Source: Sphacelaria rigidula
Lineage: Eukaryota > Phaeophyceae > Sphacelariales
Assembly (NCBI GenBank): GCA_964200075.2
Contig: CAXNAA020000165.1
Location: forward strand, 1 to 25,437
Length of the DNA stretch: 25,437 nt
Direction of reading: 5' to 3'
Shown: piece after piece, positions 1 through 10,269 of the stretch
Position numbering within the stretch: position 1 is the first letter of the stretch
How the letters are laid out: each line of letters opens with the position of its first letter
Translations under genes and position numbers: made by a program
The notes under the pieces: model-generated
Database searches by the model: none
The model's input: the letters and a program-made list of their open reading frames with translations, nothing else
What the model was told of the DNA's origin: nothing

Positions 1-469
1 TCGCCGTGAGTGTAGCTGCTTGTCCATTGGGGGCTCGGCAAAAGCCTCGGTTTTGAGTTCTGCTCCAAAACTTTATGAGAACAACAACAACAACAAAAAC
101 GCTCGGGAAAAGCCGAAAATACGTACGATAAATGCGGCAAAACCTCCAAACGGGCCTATCTTGTGGGGCAGAGGAAGTATCATTTACAATGAGGGCCTTC
201 ACACACCCTGCCGAGAAAAAAGTGTCTCGTGTATTAGAGGCCGTTGACTCATGGATGCTCCGGAGAACGGGGTGTTCATTTTATTTGTCCTCTTTCATCT
301 ACTGTACTCCGTGCGTGCCAAAAATATCCTTGAACATATACGACCACACTAAATTCAAGACATAGAAAATACACAACAAAAAGAAAAAATGATCCGCTCA
401 AGAACATGAGTGGTGTCGAGATAGAAACATCGTCACCAGCAAGTCCCGACGGCATTTTGAACCTCTCCC

Positions 470-483
470 CCCCCCCCCCCCCC
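470..483. repeat. Poly-C run of 14
   Basis: This is a simple mononucleotide run in a stretch with no gene. Confidence 0.9.
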
Positions 484-736
484 ACCTATTTTTTACCCAC
501 CCTGATCAACTCGGGGGAAGCTATGTCTCTCTCTGTTTTCCTGACGGTTCTCTTATTGTTTCGAAATTTGGTGTTATTTTGCTTCTTTCGTTCTGCTTTT
601 GTTTTTCTGGAGACTCAGAAAAAACAATGAGGGTTCCATCTCTTGCGAGGATTAAATAGCATGCACGGTATTGGAAAAACGAGCTTGCGTCTGTTACCAC
701 GGATTCGAGAGATCGGGCAACTCGTAATGTGTGGAA

Positions 737-765
737 ATGATAATAATGATGATGATGATGATGAT
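737..765. repeat. GAT/AAT triplet microsatellite
   Basis: A short run GATAATAATGATGATGATGA... with no supported coding context. Confidence 0.9.
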
Positions 766-1461
766 CTGAGCACGTTTAGCACGGGGGAGGAGTTATATCT
801 CTTGTGTGATTCGACACCTTTTGAGTTCATTCCTTTCGATCTTGGTTGATTTTTTTTAATTCGATTCCCGCTCGTAAAAGGATCCGTCACGAATCTTTGC
901 GCGAATCTCAAGACATTGACGTACTCGGCGACACCACGACGGAAGTACCCCCTAAACAAAATGCGCGACGAAAAAAAACGATAACAAAATATGCGAAACG
1001 CCAGCGCAGGCTCGAGCGAATCCTTTGTCTCTACAGAACACGATTGTCACACAAATTATCGCTCGCATTTCGAGGTCGAATGCTGTACGTGAGATATCTT
1101 CGATCTTGAACGTATCCAGTATGCTTGAGCTCGAAACTTGCTGTGCGCACGAAAAAAAGAGAAGAGGATCATGCTTATGCTTGGATTTCTTTTTTTTTTG
1201 CCCGTACATCTCAACGGGAAAAAAAAAAATCTGACCGGGCTGTTGAGTAGATGGGCATCTGCCCCTTGAGTAGACGATGGGCAAGATGTGGGGATCACGG
1301 CTCAATTACTCTGCGTCAATGGGATGTGGTTATGACCCTTTACATCCGTCTAAGGCTGGCCCAGATCGTATGTCTTGGGTATAACGCCATGTTGTGATGA
1401 CTGCTTGAGTCGGAGCGGATCGAATAACGTGAGATAATCAACAAACTCATCAACCAATCGA

Positions 1462-1469
1462 TAAAATTA
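1462..1469. repeat. Left target-site duplication TAAAATTA
   Basis: This 8-base direct repeat abuts the left terminal inverted repeat and is identical to 2094-2101. It marks the insertion site of the hAT-like element. Confidence 0.85.
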
Positions 1470-2093
1470 TAGTGTCGGGGACTGGACCAGTATCTACTGA
1501 CAGTATTCCTGTACTGGCAGTTTTCCTGTACTGCGTCAGAGGCTGGCAGTACAGCCAGTACATACCCATCTTACGTACGTCCTATGTCATGCCTCCTAGA
1601 CCACATGGAAACCCACCGAAACTGCGCCGCATGAGAGGCAAGAGAGGAGAAAGGTTGAAAACAGGGCACACACACACTAGAGGAAGACCACAAAACCGAT
1701 GGACCAATATGTCACTAGCAGCAGCAGCCCGCCCGCTTCAGACCCGAGTCCGGGGCCTCAGATCCCTGAACCCACCGCGGCCTCTAGCGAATCACGATTG
1801 TTGAAGTTCTTCTCTGGGTATACTAACAGTTATTTGAAGAAGAAACGTTCCCTGGGTATACTAAACACCCGGGCAGGCATCATCGAAGTGGCCCAAAATC
1901 ACCCGAAAAATATCTTTTAGTGAAGCCAAATCGGGTAAAAAATATGCCTCCGGCCGGGCCCCCTCACCAGCCGGGGGGGGGCGATGGTCGCGGCTTCGCC
2001 GCGACACCAATGCACTAATAGGATCCAGTAAACTGGCTGCTCTCCGCAGCCAGTTTACCTGGTACTGGCGCGTAGCGCCAGTCCCCAACCCTA
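1470..2093. mobile_element. Non-autonomous hAT-like DNA transposon (MITE), 624 bp
   Basis: The terminal inverted repeats are TAGTGTCGGGGACTGG (1470-1485) and, on the other strand, TAGGGTTGGGGACTGG (2078-2093), 14 of 16 matching. The element is flanked by a perfect 8-base direct repeat TAAAATTA (1462-1469 and 2094-2101). An 8-bp target duplication and a TAGGG/TAGTG start are typical of the hAT superfamily (established knowledge), so the family call is inference. There is no transposase inside; the open stretches are unrelated in both directions. Both subterminal parts are rich in inverted repeats: nested GTACTGGC/GCCAGTAC and CTGTACTG/CAGTACAG on the left, three hairpins on the right. Confidence 0.85.
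1987..2082. repeat. Three consecutive perfect hairpins
   Basis: Stem 1 is GTCGCGGC/GCCGCGAC (1987-1994 with 1998-2005, loop TTC). Stem 2 is a 13-bp stem starting GTAAACTGG (2028-2040 with 2046-2058, loop TCTCC). Stem 3 is ACTGGCGC/GCGCCAGT (2064-2071 with 2075-2082, loop GTA). All lie in the last 110 bases of the hAT-like element; the third overlaps the right terminal repeat. Confidence 0.9.
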
Positions 2094-2101
2094 TAAAATT
2101 A
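2094..2101. repeat. Right target-site duplication TAAAATTA
   Basis: This 8-base direct repeat abuts the right terminal inverted repeat and is identical to 1462-1469. Confidence 0.85.
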
Positions 2102-2749
2102 ACCAATGAACGCGATTGTTCCGGCAGCGAAGGCTCCCGACTGCTGTTCAGTAAAAAATACCACTTGACCGCCAGCGAATCGATCACTGTGGCCGATAGT
2201 GCAAGCAGAGAGAGAGAGAGGGGAACGGCGAATGACGACTATGGTTGAACAAAAACCCGACAACCTTGCCAGTCAAAAAGACGATTGCATTGTGCTTTAC
2301 GAGTACAGCTACGGGAACGTATGCAGGCCGAAACCAGTCATCCCTGTCACCGCACCTGATGGGGTCCTGCGGTACTTCATCTGTCGGGTCCAGCATGGCC
2401 AACTTCCCCTGTAACACTACGCCGCTGTTGCCTTCCTTTCCTCCGTCCCATACCGGCCCACCATAAAGACCACCATCACGATAATATTGATCGCTGCTCT
2501 CCTGTAGAAAACGACAAAAAAAAAAGACGCACGGAGAAGCATCAGCAAATTTCCTCGCAGAATTTGCATATGAGTAGGGAAGCAACGGCTTTCGACAGGG
2601 GCAGACGCTGTACAAACGTAGTACACACCGAAGGGAAGAAACAAAGTCCAGGTCGATATTCCTTGAAATCAAGCGGAATGCTTAGGAGATTCCCCTCTCA
2701 ACCCGTCCCTTCTTTGCTGTTCCCCGTCCTCGGCCGAGTCGAGCGACAC
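2102..2749. other. No supported gene
   Basis: It contains a short AG run (about 2208-2222) and a 162-codon minus-strand open stretch (2184-2672) whose sequence shows no recognisable domain and no clear splice context. Confidence 0.5.
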
Positions 2750-3130
2750 AGAGCTCTACAGCAACAAACAACAGCCATGGTCGCCACCACCAGCCACACA
2801 GCAACAACAACGCAAACTCACCCCGTCGCTGCCACTGCTGCTGCCGCTACTGCTAGCATCACTGCTCCAACTCCTCGCATTGCTAGAACTACTCCACGAT
2901 CGTCGCCGCCGCCGGCGCGCCGGCGGAGGGGGGGAGGGGCTTGCAGACGGCCCCCGCATTGCCATCATGCGCCGCCACCCCAACGCCGCCGCCATCCCAC
3001 TCGCCTCGTCATCACTGCTGTTAGAAGTAGCAGCAGCAGTAACATCAGCAGTAGCAGTGCCTCCTGTGGACCGCTTCTTCGCCGTCGGCGATGAGTTTGT
3101 TCGGGGGCGGCGGCGGCGGTGGTGACCAGT
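2750..3130. repeat. GC-rich, triplet-rich low-complexity block
   Basis: Runs of CAA/CAC, GCC/GCT, AGC and GCGG-type triplets leave several frames open on both strands (Ser/Arg/Pro-rich on minus, Thr/Ala/Arg-rich on plus). Long open frames here follow from composition. A minus-strand frame (about 2756-3337, Ser- and Arg-rich) could be part of a disordered protein, but no start, splice site or domain supports it. Confidence 0.6.
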
Positions 3131-3685
3131 GGAGGTGCGGCTACGGCTGCGGTTGGGATCTGCACTGGCGCCGAGAGGATGTTCGCGGTCTTTCACTGGA
3201 CGGCTGTCTAGGGAGTCGTTGGAGGGGGCTCGGTTGCGCTCTCGCCCTAGGGAGTCGACGCTCCTGATTGGTTTGGTGGGTTTGTGGCAAGTGGTAAATG
3301 GAATGGTTGGGACGTGGTTGGGGTGCACGGTATTCAAACAACTTTTGAATAAAACTAAGGTGTGTGTTCAGGGACTAAGATTCGACCTCTGGGTGAGGAC
3401 TGGAAGTATTACAATCTACTTGAGGGGGGGGGCGAGGGGGATTCAAATGAGGTGGTATATGACAATCGAAGGTCAGAAAATAAAGGGAGTCGGGGAACGG
3501 GTGGTGGGTGTAGGAGAACGTGAGCACAGCATTTGTACGCTGTTGACACGACTGGGCACAGGTGTATGTGTTGCGAGCGCAAAGACAAGTTACTTGCCTG
3601 CATATGGTAAGATCTCGCAGCAGTTTCACGTTCAAGTTGGCGGTGTATCAAAGGCGAGTAACTAACAGCCTTCAATATACGTTAG

Positions 3686-3766
3686 CCCTTGGACGGCGAG
3701 AGTAGGTCATCTGTTGAATCGGCATCACTTCCACTTGAAAAAGGAATGCATGATCTAGCTGGACTG
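3686..3766 (-). repeat. 80-bp dispersed repeat, copy 1
   Basis: Read on the minus strand it carries GATCATGCA, TTTCAAGTGG, GATGCCGATTCAACAGATGA and CCTAC, ending near CAAGGGCTAA. It matches the copies at 7297-7380, 8887-8957, 8960-9035 and 6781-6820. No terminal repeats or coding capacity are visible. Confidence 0.75.
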
Positions 3767-3859
3767 CCCTCGTGGTGCAAGGGTTGAACTGACACACGGT
3801 GAGACGGGGGCGGGAGCAGGTCACGAACAACCACAAAAACACAGCAGGACATTAAACTA

Positions 3860-4290
3860 ACTGGTACCGACCACTTCAAGAAGGAGAGTAGGGCTGGCTC
3901 GTAATCAGATGTAACATCCATGGCCGACTTTTTCTTGTCTGGTCAAAATGTGCAGGGTTTCTTTTCTGCCGGAAGAGTCTTCGATTGTACCTGCCTCGCC
4001 TTTGATGACTTTTTCTGTCTTGTCAAAATATTCAGGATTTTTTTTCTGCAGGAATTGTCTTCGAGTGTACCTACCTCGCTTAGAAAGGGGCTACAAAATA
4101 TGAGTACAAAATCGACCGCTTCAACAAGGAGAGTGGGGCTGGCTCGTGTTGGAATGTAACATCTATGGTTGACCTTTTTTTTTTTGTCTTGCCAAAATGT
4201 GCAGGAATTATTTTTTGCCGGATGAAGTCTTCGAGTTTACCTACCTCGCTTAGAAAGGGGTTACAAAGTACGAGTACAAAACACAACGTG
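3860..4290. repeat. Imperfect tandem duplication, period about 250 bp with nested shorter repeats
   Basis: The segment starting ACCGACCACTTCAAGAAGGA (about 3865) recurs at about 4117 as TCGACCGCTTCAACAAGGA, both followed by GAGAGTRGGGCTGGCTCGT and TGTAACATCYATGG. Inside, a block (ACTTTTTC..TGTC.GGTCAAAAT, TCTTCGA.TGTACCT.CCTCGC) occurs at about 3923, 4008 and 4170. The copy from about 4060 and that from about 4225 share ACCTACCTCGCTTAGAAAGG. No reading frame is conserved. Confidence 0.7.
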
Positions 4291-4380
4291 CTATATACTT
4301 ACGGTAGTCGTGGCGAACCAAAATTTGACCACCTCTCGCCGGGCGAATAAAGATAGAAAAGGTACAATATCTTCACGCAC

Positions 4381-4554
4381 CCGAGGCTTGGACTCCTACT
4401 CCTACTTCTGCCCCTGCCCTTGCTGCGCTCCTTCTTTTCCTTTTTACCCGCAGCGCTCTTCCGTTTTTTCTTCTTTTTCTTCTCCTGTGTTCCTTCAGGT
4501 GCGAGCTTGTGCTTCCGCTTTTTGCGATCGACATTCTTCCCCTCCTTTCGCCGC
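4381..4554 (-). CDS. Possible internal exon of a Lys/Arg-rich protein (minus strand)
   Basis: On the minus strand, 174 bases lie open between an acceptor-like CCGTAG (just above 4554) and a donor-like GTGCGT (starting at 4380). They encode a very basic segment: Lys/Arg clusters, then KKEKKERSKGRGRSRSRSPS. Basic and RS-rich stretches are common in nuclear RNA-binding proteins. I could find no partner exon with confidence. The plus strand of the same region is a long polypyrimidine tract, so the composition alone could create this open frame. Treat it as weak. Confidence 0.25.
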
Positions 4555-4599
4555 CTACGGCCTGACCCCATTCCTTGTGCCTACAAAAGCGTAGAATGC

Positions 4600-6140
4600 A
4601 AGGTGCCATGCGGCGAGTGCGTTAAAAACCATATTGTTCGACGAGTGACGGTGGCGCCGAGATCTTCACCCTTTGAGCGCAAACAGATGGATAGCCATGG
4701 CTGACGGGAAAATTATACTGATTCAACAGACGCGTACACTCGGTAGTTCGAAGGCCTAGCCTCTGTACCCCTTATGCAGAGACCCTTCCTGTACTGTAGT
4801 CTGGATAGAATACACAGAAGGCATGTTATACCCAGATATCATACTATCTGGCCTTAGCTAGATCGGAGTTGAACGCTCGTTTAGCTGTGAAACTTGCCTT
4901 CATTCCTCGTCGATGGCAGAGCGAAGGATGGAGGGTGTGGGGTAGGTATTGGCGAGCAGTTTGGAGGGCAGAGCAATTCAGAAAAAAACGTTTAGACACA
5001 CAACTTACACAACTCAAATTGAGATGATGATGGACGCATTATCATCAGGTGGATATCCTCATCCGTGTTAGATATCGTAAGTAAGGATATGCGGTTGACC
5101 CATCTTTTCCCGCTGGGGGTCCCTGCTGGGACCGGGGCTGGCGTAGGGGGTGGTATTCTCCGTTCCCCGTGTACCATACGGACTTACTTCTCTGGAAGAA
5201 AACTACCAAATCATCAGAACGCACGGGATTTTAGAGAACACATCTCAGGATGCTCGGGTACATCATACCGTGCATGAGCAAGGAATATAGCCACCTCGGC
5301 GTACTCATTGTTAGCTGGTCTAGCCATGGTAGCGTACATGTGCTGAAGTACGGACAGTTATCAAGTCGGAAAGCACTCACGGAGCCTCGTGCGAGACATT
5401 CGAATGTTGAACCACAGCACAGGCACCATGCCGTACCCTTGATCAAAAGACTCGGACAGGGCATGCGGTGAACAAATCATGGATTATACAGCCGGACATC
5501 ATACCTCGGCTTGCTTCAAGCTGGCCTGAAGTTGCATGTTTCGCCGCCAGGCTGCAGCGGCCAACTCGGCATCTGTAAACCCCGAAGGCCTGGCCATGGT
5601 CACTACCGTCACCGTCGCCAGGTGCGTGTCCACCGATGTGTAGGATCAATGACTTGCAATGACGGGGCCGAAAGTGGACCCTTTGTCACCATCTAGCGGT
5701 AATTCTACGAATACTCTGTGCTGTACTTTATCTATCACTCAGGTTCTATGCTGTACAATTGATCCCAGCAGCGCGCAGAGCAGGAGGGTGTTAAAAGCGT
5801 TACAAATTCCCACACGCGACATCAATATCTCATCCATTCCCGTTGATAATATTCTGATCAACTGCAGGGCCCGCCCGGCACTGGTGGTACCATAGCCCTG
5901 CAAGACACATCACTTCTCCCGAGGTGCTACCGCCCAAGGGTTTTATGGAGTTCCGTGTCATACCCATTGACCACCACAGAGAAAAACACCCATTTCTCAG
6001 CGTATGCTAGGTGGCTTCACCGCCTGTGTCGCACTGTGCTTCGCTCGTATAGTTCTCGTCGTGTTGCGGCACGTGAAACATCCTCGTATATACATGTGAA
6101 GCGATCACACATATTTTCCTCGTGCATTTCCTTTTCTAGC
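4600..6140. other. No supported gene
   Basis: I saw no domain, tRNA or long repeat. Open frames reach at most about 94 codons and occur equally on both strands. Confidence 0.55.
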
Positions 6141-6500
6141 CGGTCGCCCCGGTGGCTCAGTTGGTGACCTCGTAACCCTCTGATGGTTGAGTTGTGGGGT
6201 TCGATTCCCGGAGCGATCTGAGATTTTTCTTACACCATGCCCAACAATGGAGAGCGACCATGTCGTCGGTACACAAAATCGACTTGACAGTCGACGAGTG
6301 ACGGAGACTGCTGAACCCCTCTCGCGGTAAAAAAGAAAGGGAAGCACCGCAGAAGGAAGGTGGGGCATTAAAAACAAATAAAAAGAAAAACGCTCCTCCT
6401 GTGTTGACCTTCCTCCTGTGTGACCCCGGCTGATGCGCCCACATATCACGAAAGGGGTAGACTGGCGCCCAGAATAAATGGGACGATAACACGACAAAAC
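6141..6500 (+). mobile_element. tRNA-derived SINE, copy 1
   Basis: The head is tRNA-like, with a consensus A box TGGCTCAGTTGG (6153-6164) and B box GGTTCGATTCC (6198-6208), and partially paired acceptor-like ends. A stem TAACC/GGTTG around a seven-base loop with CTG at the anticodon position suggests a Gln-tRNA-like origin, with low certainty. The body is shared with two other copies here: a segment around GCTGAACCCC...GCGGT, CGCAGAAGGAAG, CCTGTGTTGACCTTCCT and GTGACCCC(G/T)GCTGAT. The start is at about CGGTCGCC; the 3' end is approximate, where similarity to copy 2 fades. Confidence 0.82.
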
Positions 6501-6780
6501 AGTAAGGTACAGCGGGTCTGACGACGCACCAACTTCGTTTGATGACAGCTGGTAGAATTGAAGGTCAGTGAAGGTCGGGGAACCAATGAAGATCCTGTCA
6601 TCGTTGAGGTTGCGTCCATCGCAATGTTGTATGCCGTAGCTACCTCCGGCGATTCTATCACTCCGCAAAAACAGATTCACTGCGCACTACTTTCTTCGAC
6701 CTATAGCAGACTTTGATGATCATGCACCAATCGTTTGAGCGCCTACAGGTGGATACGCAGTAGTACCTGAGTCCTGGGCT

Positions 6781-6820
6781 CATTTTCGAAATACATGATG
6801 CCGATTCAGTGGATGAGCAC
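6781..6820 (+). repeat. 80-bp dispersed repeat, truncated copy
   Basis: Only the core ACATGATGCCGATTCAGTGG-ATGAGC remains recognisable. It lies about 300 bases beyond SINE copy 1. Confidence 0.5.
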
Positions 6821-8886
6821 AGTTCAGGATGCAACAAGAAGAGCTCGCAGCCAGAAGTAACGAGGGCCTTTTATCGTTCGTTGATACAAAGAAGAAAACG
6901 CCAAGTGACCATTGATGCCATTCCACAACGGCTTTTGTTATTCGACCCTTTGATCAGTTATCCGAAAGCTGTCTGAGATATTTATCGTAACTAACGACTC
7001 GATAGGTTGGCTGCTCTACCACCGTCTCAGATACCCAAACGCAAGCCGCATCCACGGTATGGTTAGTCCTTGCCGGCGCATGTTTGTGGAGAGCTGTACG
7101 CTGGGCCCGCATTCGGGGCCGCTCAGGCGCGAGGCTGAGCTTCATTCGGATAGAGTACGATGTTTGCCAAGGAATGAATGAACGTTTCGACTCGGAAATG
7201 CGCTTTGCCGGTGCCGGTGACTTTTTGGAACAACGGACAAGTTCAATGAGATAACCAGTCACACGAAAGCGCGGTCATTTTTTGTTTCCCACTTGAACCC
7301 TTTGACCGCGAGGGTAGGTCAAGTGCGGAATCGGCATCAGTTCCACTCGAAAAAAATGCATATGATCCAGATGTACTACCCGCATTGCGGTCTGATAATC
7401 TGGGAATCTGCTGGAATTTGTGTGCAGCGCTCATGTGCATCTCTGCACTCTGAAGCGTGACCCATGCTAGTTATCCTTGCTGATCGAACTCGTCGGCAAC
7501 CTGATAGCTGGGCCCTCCCTTTAGCCAGCTCGGGAGAGGCAGAGCTGCAGGTAGTACAGTGGCTGGGGAGAAATGATATAATTTGACCCAGACATCCTCT
7601 TTCGACGATTGTTCCAACCAACGCTTGATTGCAACACACAAGGGTTGTACTATACACAATACACATACAGTATATTTAAATATTTCCCCGCCTCTCCTGT
7701 CTGTTGTGCCCCTTCTCTCTCACGACTCGGATGTGATAACTCGTTGTTCATACCGTACTCGTGCAAACAAGAAAACTGGCCTATTCTTGATTTCGAGACT
7801 TTCTCAGAACTTCCAGAAGTCTACCCGATCGAATACAATTGTGGTGGCCATGACACCTTGCCACCTTGGAGAGACCAACAAGACGAACCTACTCCCCTCT
7901 CGCCGTCTTCTCCAAGAACAAGATCAGACAGCATAAAACACACGTCATATATGAAGAAGAAATCACTATCACAACCATGATCTCTCTCCGATGCGAAAGT
8001 AGATAGCGACATGGAACCATACACTTCTGGAGCTTGAAATACTCAAAATACCAAAAGAAGCACACGAAATAGATTTGTGGGGATGCTCTGCTGCGCGTGC
8101 GCGATTGCAGTTCCACTTTGAACGCGGACGTTCATTTTCCCGAACAATTTCCACGACAACTTTCTGTTGGATCTTCAACATAAATCCTGATGGTGTAAGG
8201 ATCCAGACCGGATACTCACGCACGGCCTGCTCCAACGTGTTGGATGCCCCCTCTCCCCCAGCCTACCTCTGTCAGTCCAGTCCTTCCAGTTCGGTTCTAG
8301 TTGTGAACGTGGCTTCTCTGTGCCGCATAAGTTAGGATTGCGTAAGAAGTGCAGCGGAGCAGCTGTATATTGTGCTACTTGCGTATCAACGTCCAAGGTG
8401 AGCCTCGCTGGTTTCGTGTTTCCGGGTTATGGTGTGTACCTTGGCAAAGATGTGCTTGTTAACTGAGGTTTTTGGTTCATCACAGTCAACCGCGCTTCTG
8501 TCGTTCTGTGTGCGGTGCCGGGAGAACAAGTTGCGGTAGGTGCAAGGTGCTAGAACGCCAGCTGATGCAGTGTATGGTCCGTTGAAAGATGATTGGTTTC
8601 TGTGCTGGACCCGCAACTTCATTGCCTTTTGTCAGGTGGTGCAAGGTGGTGGTACTGACAGTAAAGTTTGTCTACAACACCACATTTTCGTGCTGTATGT
8701 CGCATAGTACAGTCGACCGCTCGCGAAACATACCACCTTTTCTGAGTCCGTCTGGCGTTGATGCTCAAATTTCAAGAGAAGTCGGGAAACACTCGCTTTC
8801 TGTGTTCGCGACGAAACATTTCTTCAGCAGCTTGCGAATACTTTGTCTCTCTTGGTCTAACCCTCAATCACGTTGCGAGTTGTCCA
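6821..8886. other. No supported gene, apart from the dispersed repeat at 7297-7380
   Basis: An open stretch at 7609-7980 (+) ends in a Ser/Pro/Lys-rich tail (about 7748-7980), but it has no recognisable domain and overlaps another open frame. Confidence 0.45.
7297..7380 (-). repeat. 80-bp dispersed repeat, copy 2
   Basis: On the minus strand: CATCTGGATCATATGCA, TCGAGTGGAACTGATGCCG, then TTGACCTACCCTCGCGGTCA and AAGGGTTCAAGT. It is the same order of blocks as copy 1 with scattered substitutions. Confidence 0.75.
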
Positions 8887-9035
8887 CCTGGATCACCTAT
8901 ACTTGTTTCAAGTGGAGTGATGCCGATTCAGCAGGTGCCCTACCCTCCCGACGAAAGTCCATCTGGATCATGCACACTTTCAAGTGAATTGAAGCCGATT
9001 CAACGGATGACCTATGCTCTCTGTCAAAGGGTTGA
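8887..9035 (+). repeat. 80-bp dispersed repeat, two copies in tandem
   Basis: The first copy is about 8887-8957 (CCTGGATCACCTATACTTG, TTTCAAGTGGAGTGATGCCG, GCAGGTGCCCTACCCTC) and the second about 8960-9035 (CATCTGGATCATGCACAC, TTTCAAGTGAATTGAAGCCG, AACGGATGACCTA, GTCAAAGGGTTGAC). The blocks are in the same order as in the inverted copies at 3686 and 7297. Confidence 0.78.
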
Positions 9036-10130
9036 CTATGCGCCCACCCGCATGCACATTTATTTGCACCTCGTTCTTATTCGGCAGAGGATGTCGTCGT
9101 CGCCATTCTGTGCTATGCTATATCGTTTCCGGTTGAAGCTGTTGTGTCAACGTATCGAGTCTACAATAGGCACGTCTGTCTCATGTTTGCCGTTCTGCTG
9201 CTGTGAGCTTCGTGCGTGCCCCTACTTTGCCCTACTCGCAACGGCCACAGAGAAAAGGCCGACTTCTGTTTTATGACGGAGGTGGTCGGCATAGTTGAGT
9301 GAAGAGTCTCGTTTTGTTTTTTCGCCTGCATTTCGCGGCGAATCTTCTCGTATCTGGATATGAGATATTCTGGGGGGATTCTCGAACGACATGTGATTTC
9401 CAACGTTTTTGTCGCCGTTCATTATACTTCAACTTCCCAGACTCACCACCCGCGCGACGGATGCGTGCGTGAAGATTTTGGCAGCAGTGAAGCCCATTTT
9501 CGCTTCACGACTATCCCTCTCCACCTGTTCCGAGGAGGTTTAGACAGTCTTCGACAAAGAGCGAAGCGTTTCACCCGCCGACACATATTGTATCCTGCTT
9601 TGTCCAACGATCCCCCCTTGGCATATTTATGGTCGTGTAGTTCACCCTCAAAAGTCCCGTGTAAACCCCACTGGAGTCATGCAATGAATATTCGACTCAT
9701 CGTCCATGTGCATAGGAAAGTCCTTGAAAAAACATAACAAACCCTGTAGGTGGGGTTGTGCTCGCCTCTCGGGATGACAGTTACTTCATTCGCTTTCGTC
9801 TCCCCTGCATTTGAGTCGCTTGTGAAATTGCGATTCCGCGGCATGTATGTGCGCCTGAAGCACCCGTCTTGCTCAATTGCGCACATCGAGTGGCAGCAAA
9901 GCTTGAACTTATCAACAAAACTCTGGAACATGCTGGAAATGCCGGAAGGACATGGTGGCTTGCAACCTTTTTACCTCTATACAGGAGCGATGGTGGTCGT
10001 TTCCGGCTTGACCTTCGTTGTGGAAGATAGAAATTAACAGTGTATTGTAGTCATGAAGGCAACGAAGTGACGAGGTCCACAATTGCCTCTCTCTCCCCTC
10101 CCCTTCCCCTGTGCATCTGTCATTGTTGGA
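9036..10130. other. Upstream flank of the large gene; no supported feature
   Basis: It holds no convincing gene, TATA box or CpG-type signal. The last 45 bases before the start codon are C/T-rich, which could be an initiator-type leader; this is speculative. Confidence 0.45.
10053..10070 (+). other. Possible upstream short ORF in the 5' leader
   Basis: ATG AAG GCA ACG AAG TGA lies 60 bases upstream of the proposed start codon, in another frame. Between it and the start is a C/T-rich tract (10086-10111). If transcription begins upstream of 10053, this five-codon ORF would be scanned first. No TATA box or other promoter element could be identified with confidence. Confidence 0.3.
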
Positions 10131-10269
10131 ATGCCTTCGTTGTCGCAGATGCGGACTGTTGGTACGGCGACAGTCGTGCTGTTAGCCGGCCTCCCCGCCG
10201 TGCTGGGCACATGGGGACACCATGGTGGAGATGAAAGATATGGCAAGGACGACGACAACGACTACGTTG
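10131..10269 (+). CDS. Exon 1: start codon and signal peptide
   Basis: The exon encodes residues 1-46. It opens with ATG at 10131 and has a short polar/basic N-region, a hydrophobic core (TVVLLAGLPAVLG, about residues 14-26) and small residues suited to signal-peptidase cleavage near Gly26. A His/Gly/Asp-rich stretch follows, ending in DDDNDYV. The donor is G|GTGAGC at 10270, phase 1, which joins cleanly to exon 2 to form Gly47. A second in-frame ATG at 10149 would give a shorter signal peptide. There is no upstream in-frame ATG in the open stretch. The exon was chosen because it is the only open segment upstream of exon 2 with a secretion signal and a phase-1 donor; there is no cysteine to confirm it. 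Confidence 0.6.

Larger units (their letters stand above)
1..1461. other. No supported gene
   Basis: All open frames are short, overlap on both strands and lack domains, splice structure or signal peptides. There are simple A, T and C runs and one triplet microsatellite. Confidence 0.6.

Noticed and set aside
2756-3337. Ser/Arg-rich minus-strand protein of 193 codons
   Set aside because: The frame lies on triplet-rich low-complexity DNA that is open in several frames on both strands; no start context, splice site or domain supports it.
6141-6220. Functional tRNA gene
   Set aside because: The A and B boxes are consensus, but acceptor and T stems have mismatches and the same head-plus-body occurs three times, which fits a SINE rather than a tRNA gene.
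8758-9276. 172-codon plus-strand open frame
   Set aside because: It runs through two copies of a non-coding dispersed repeat that occurs elsewhere in inverted orientation with stops; no domain was recognised.
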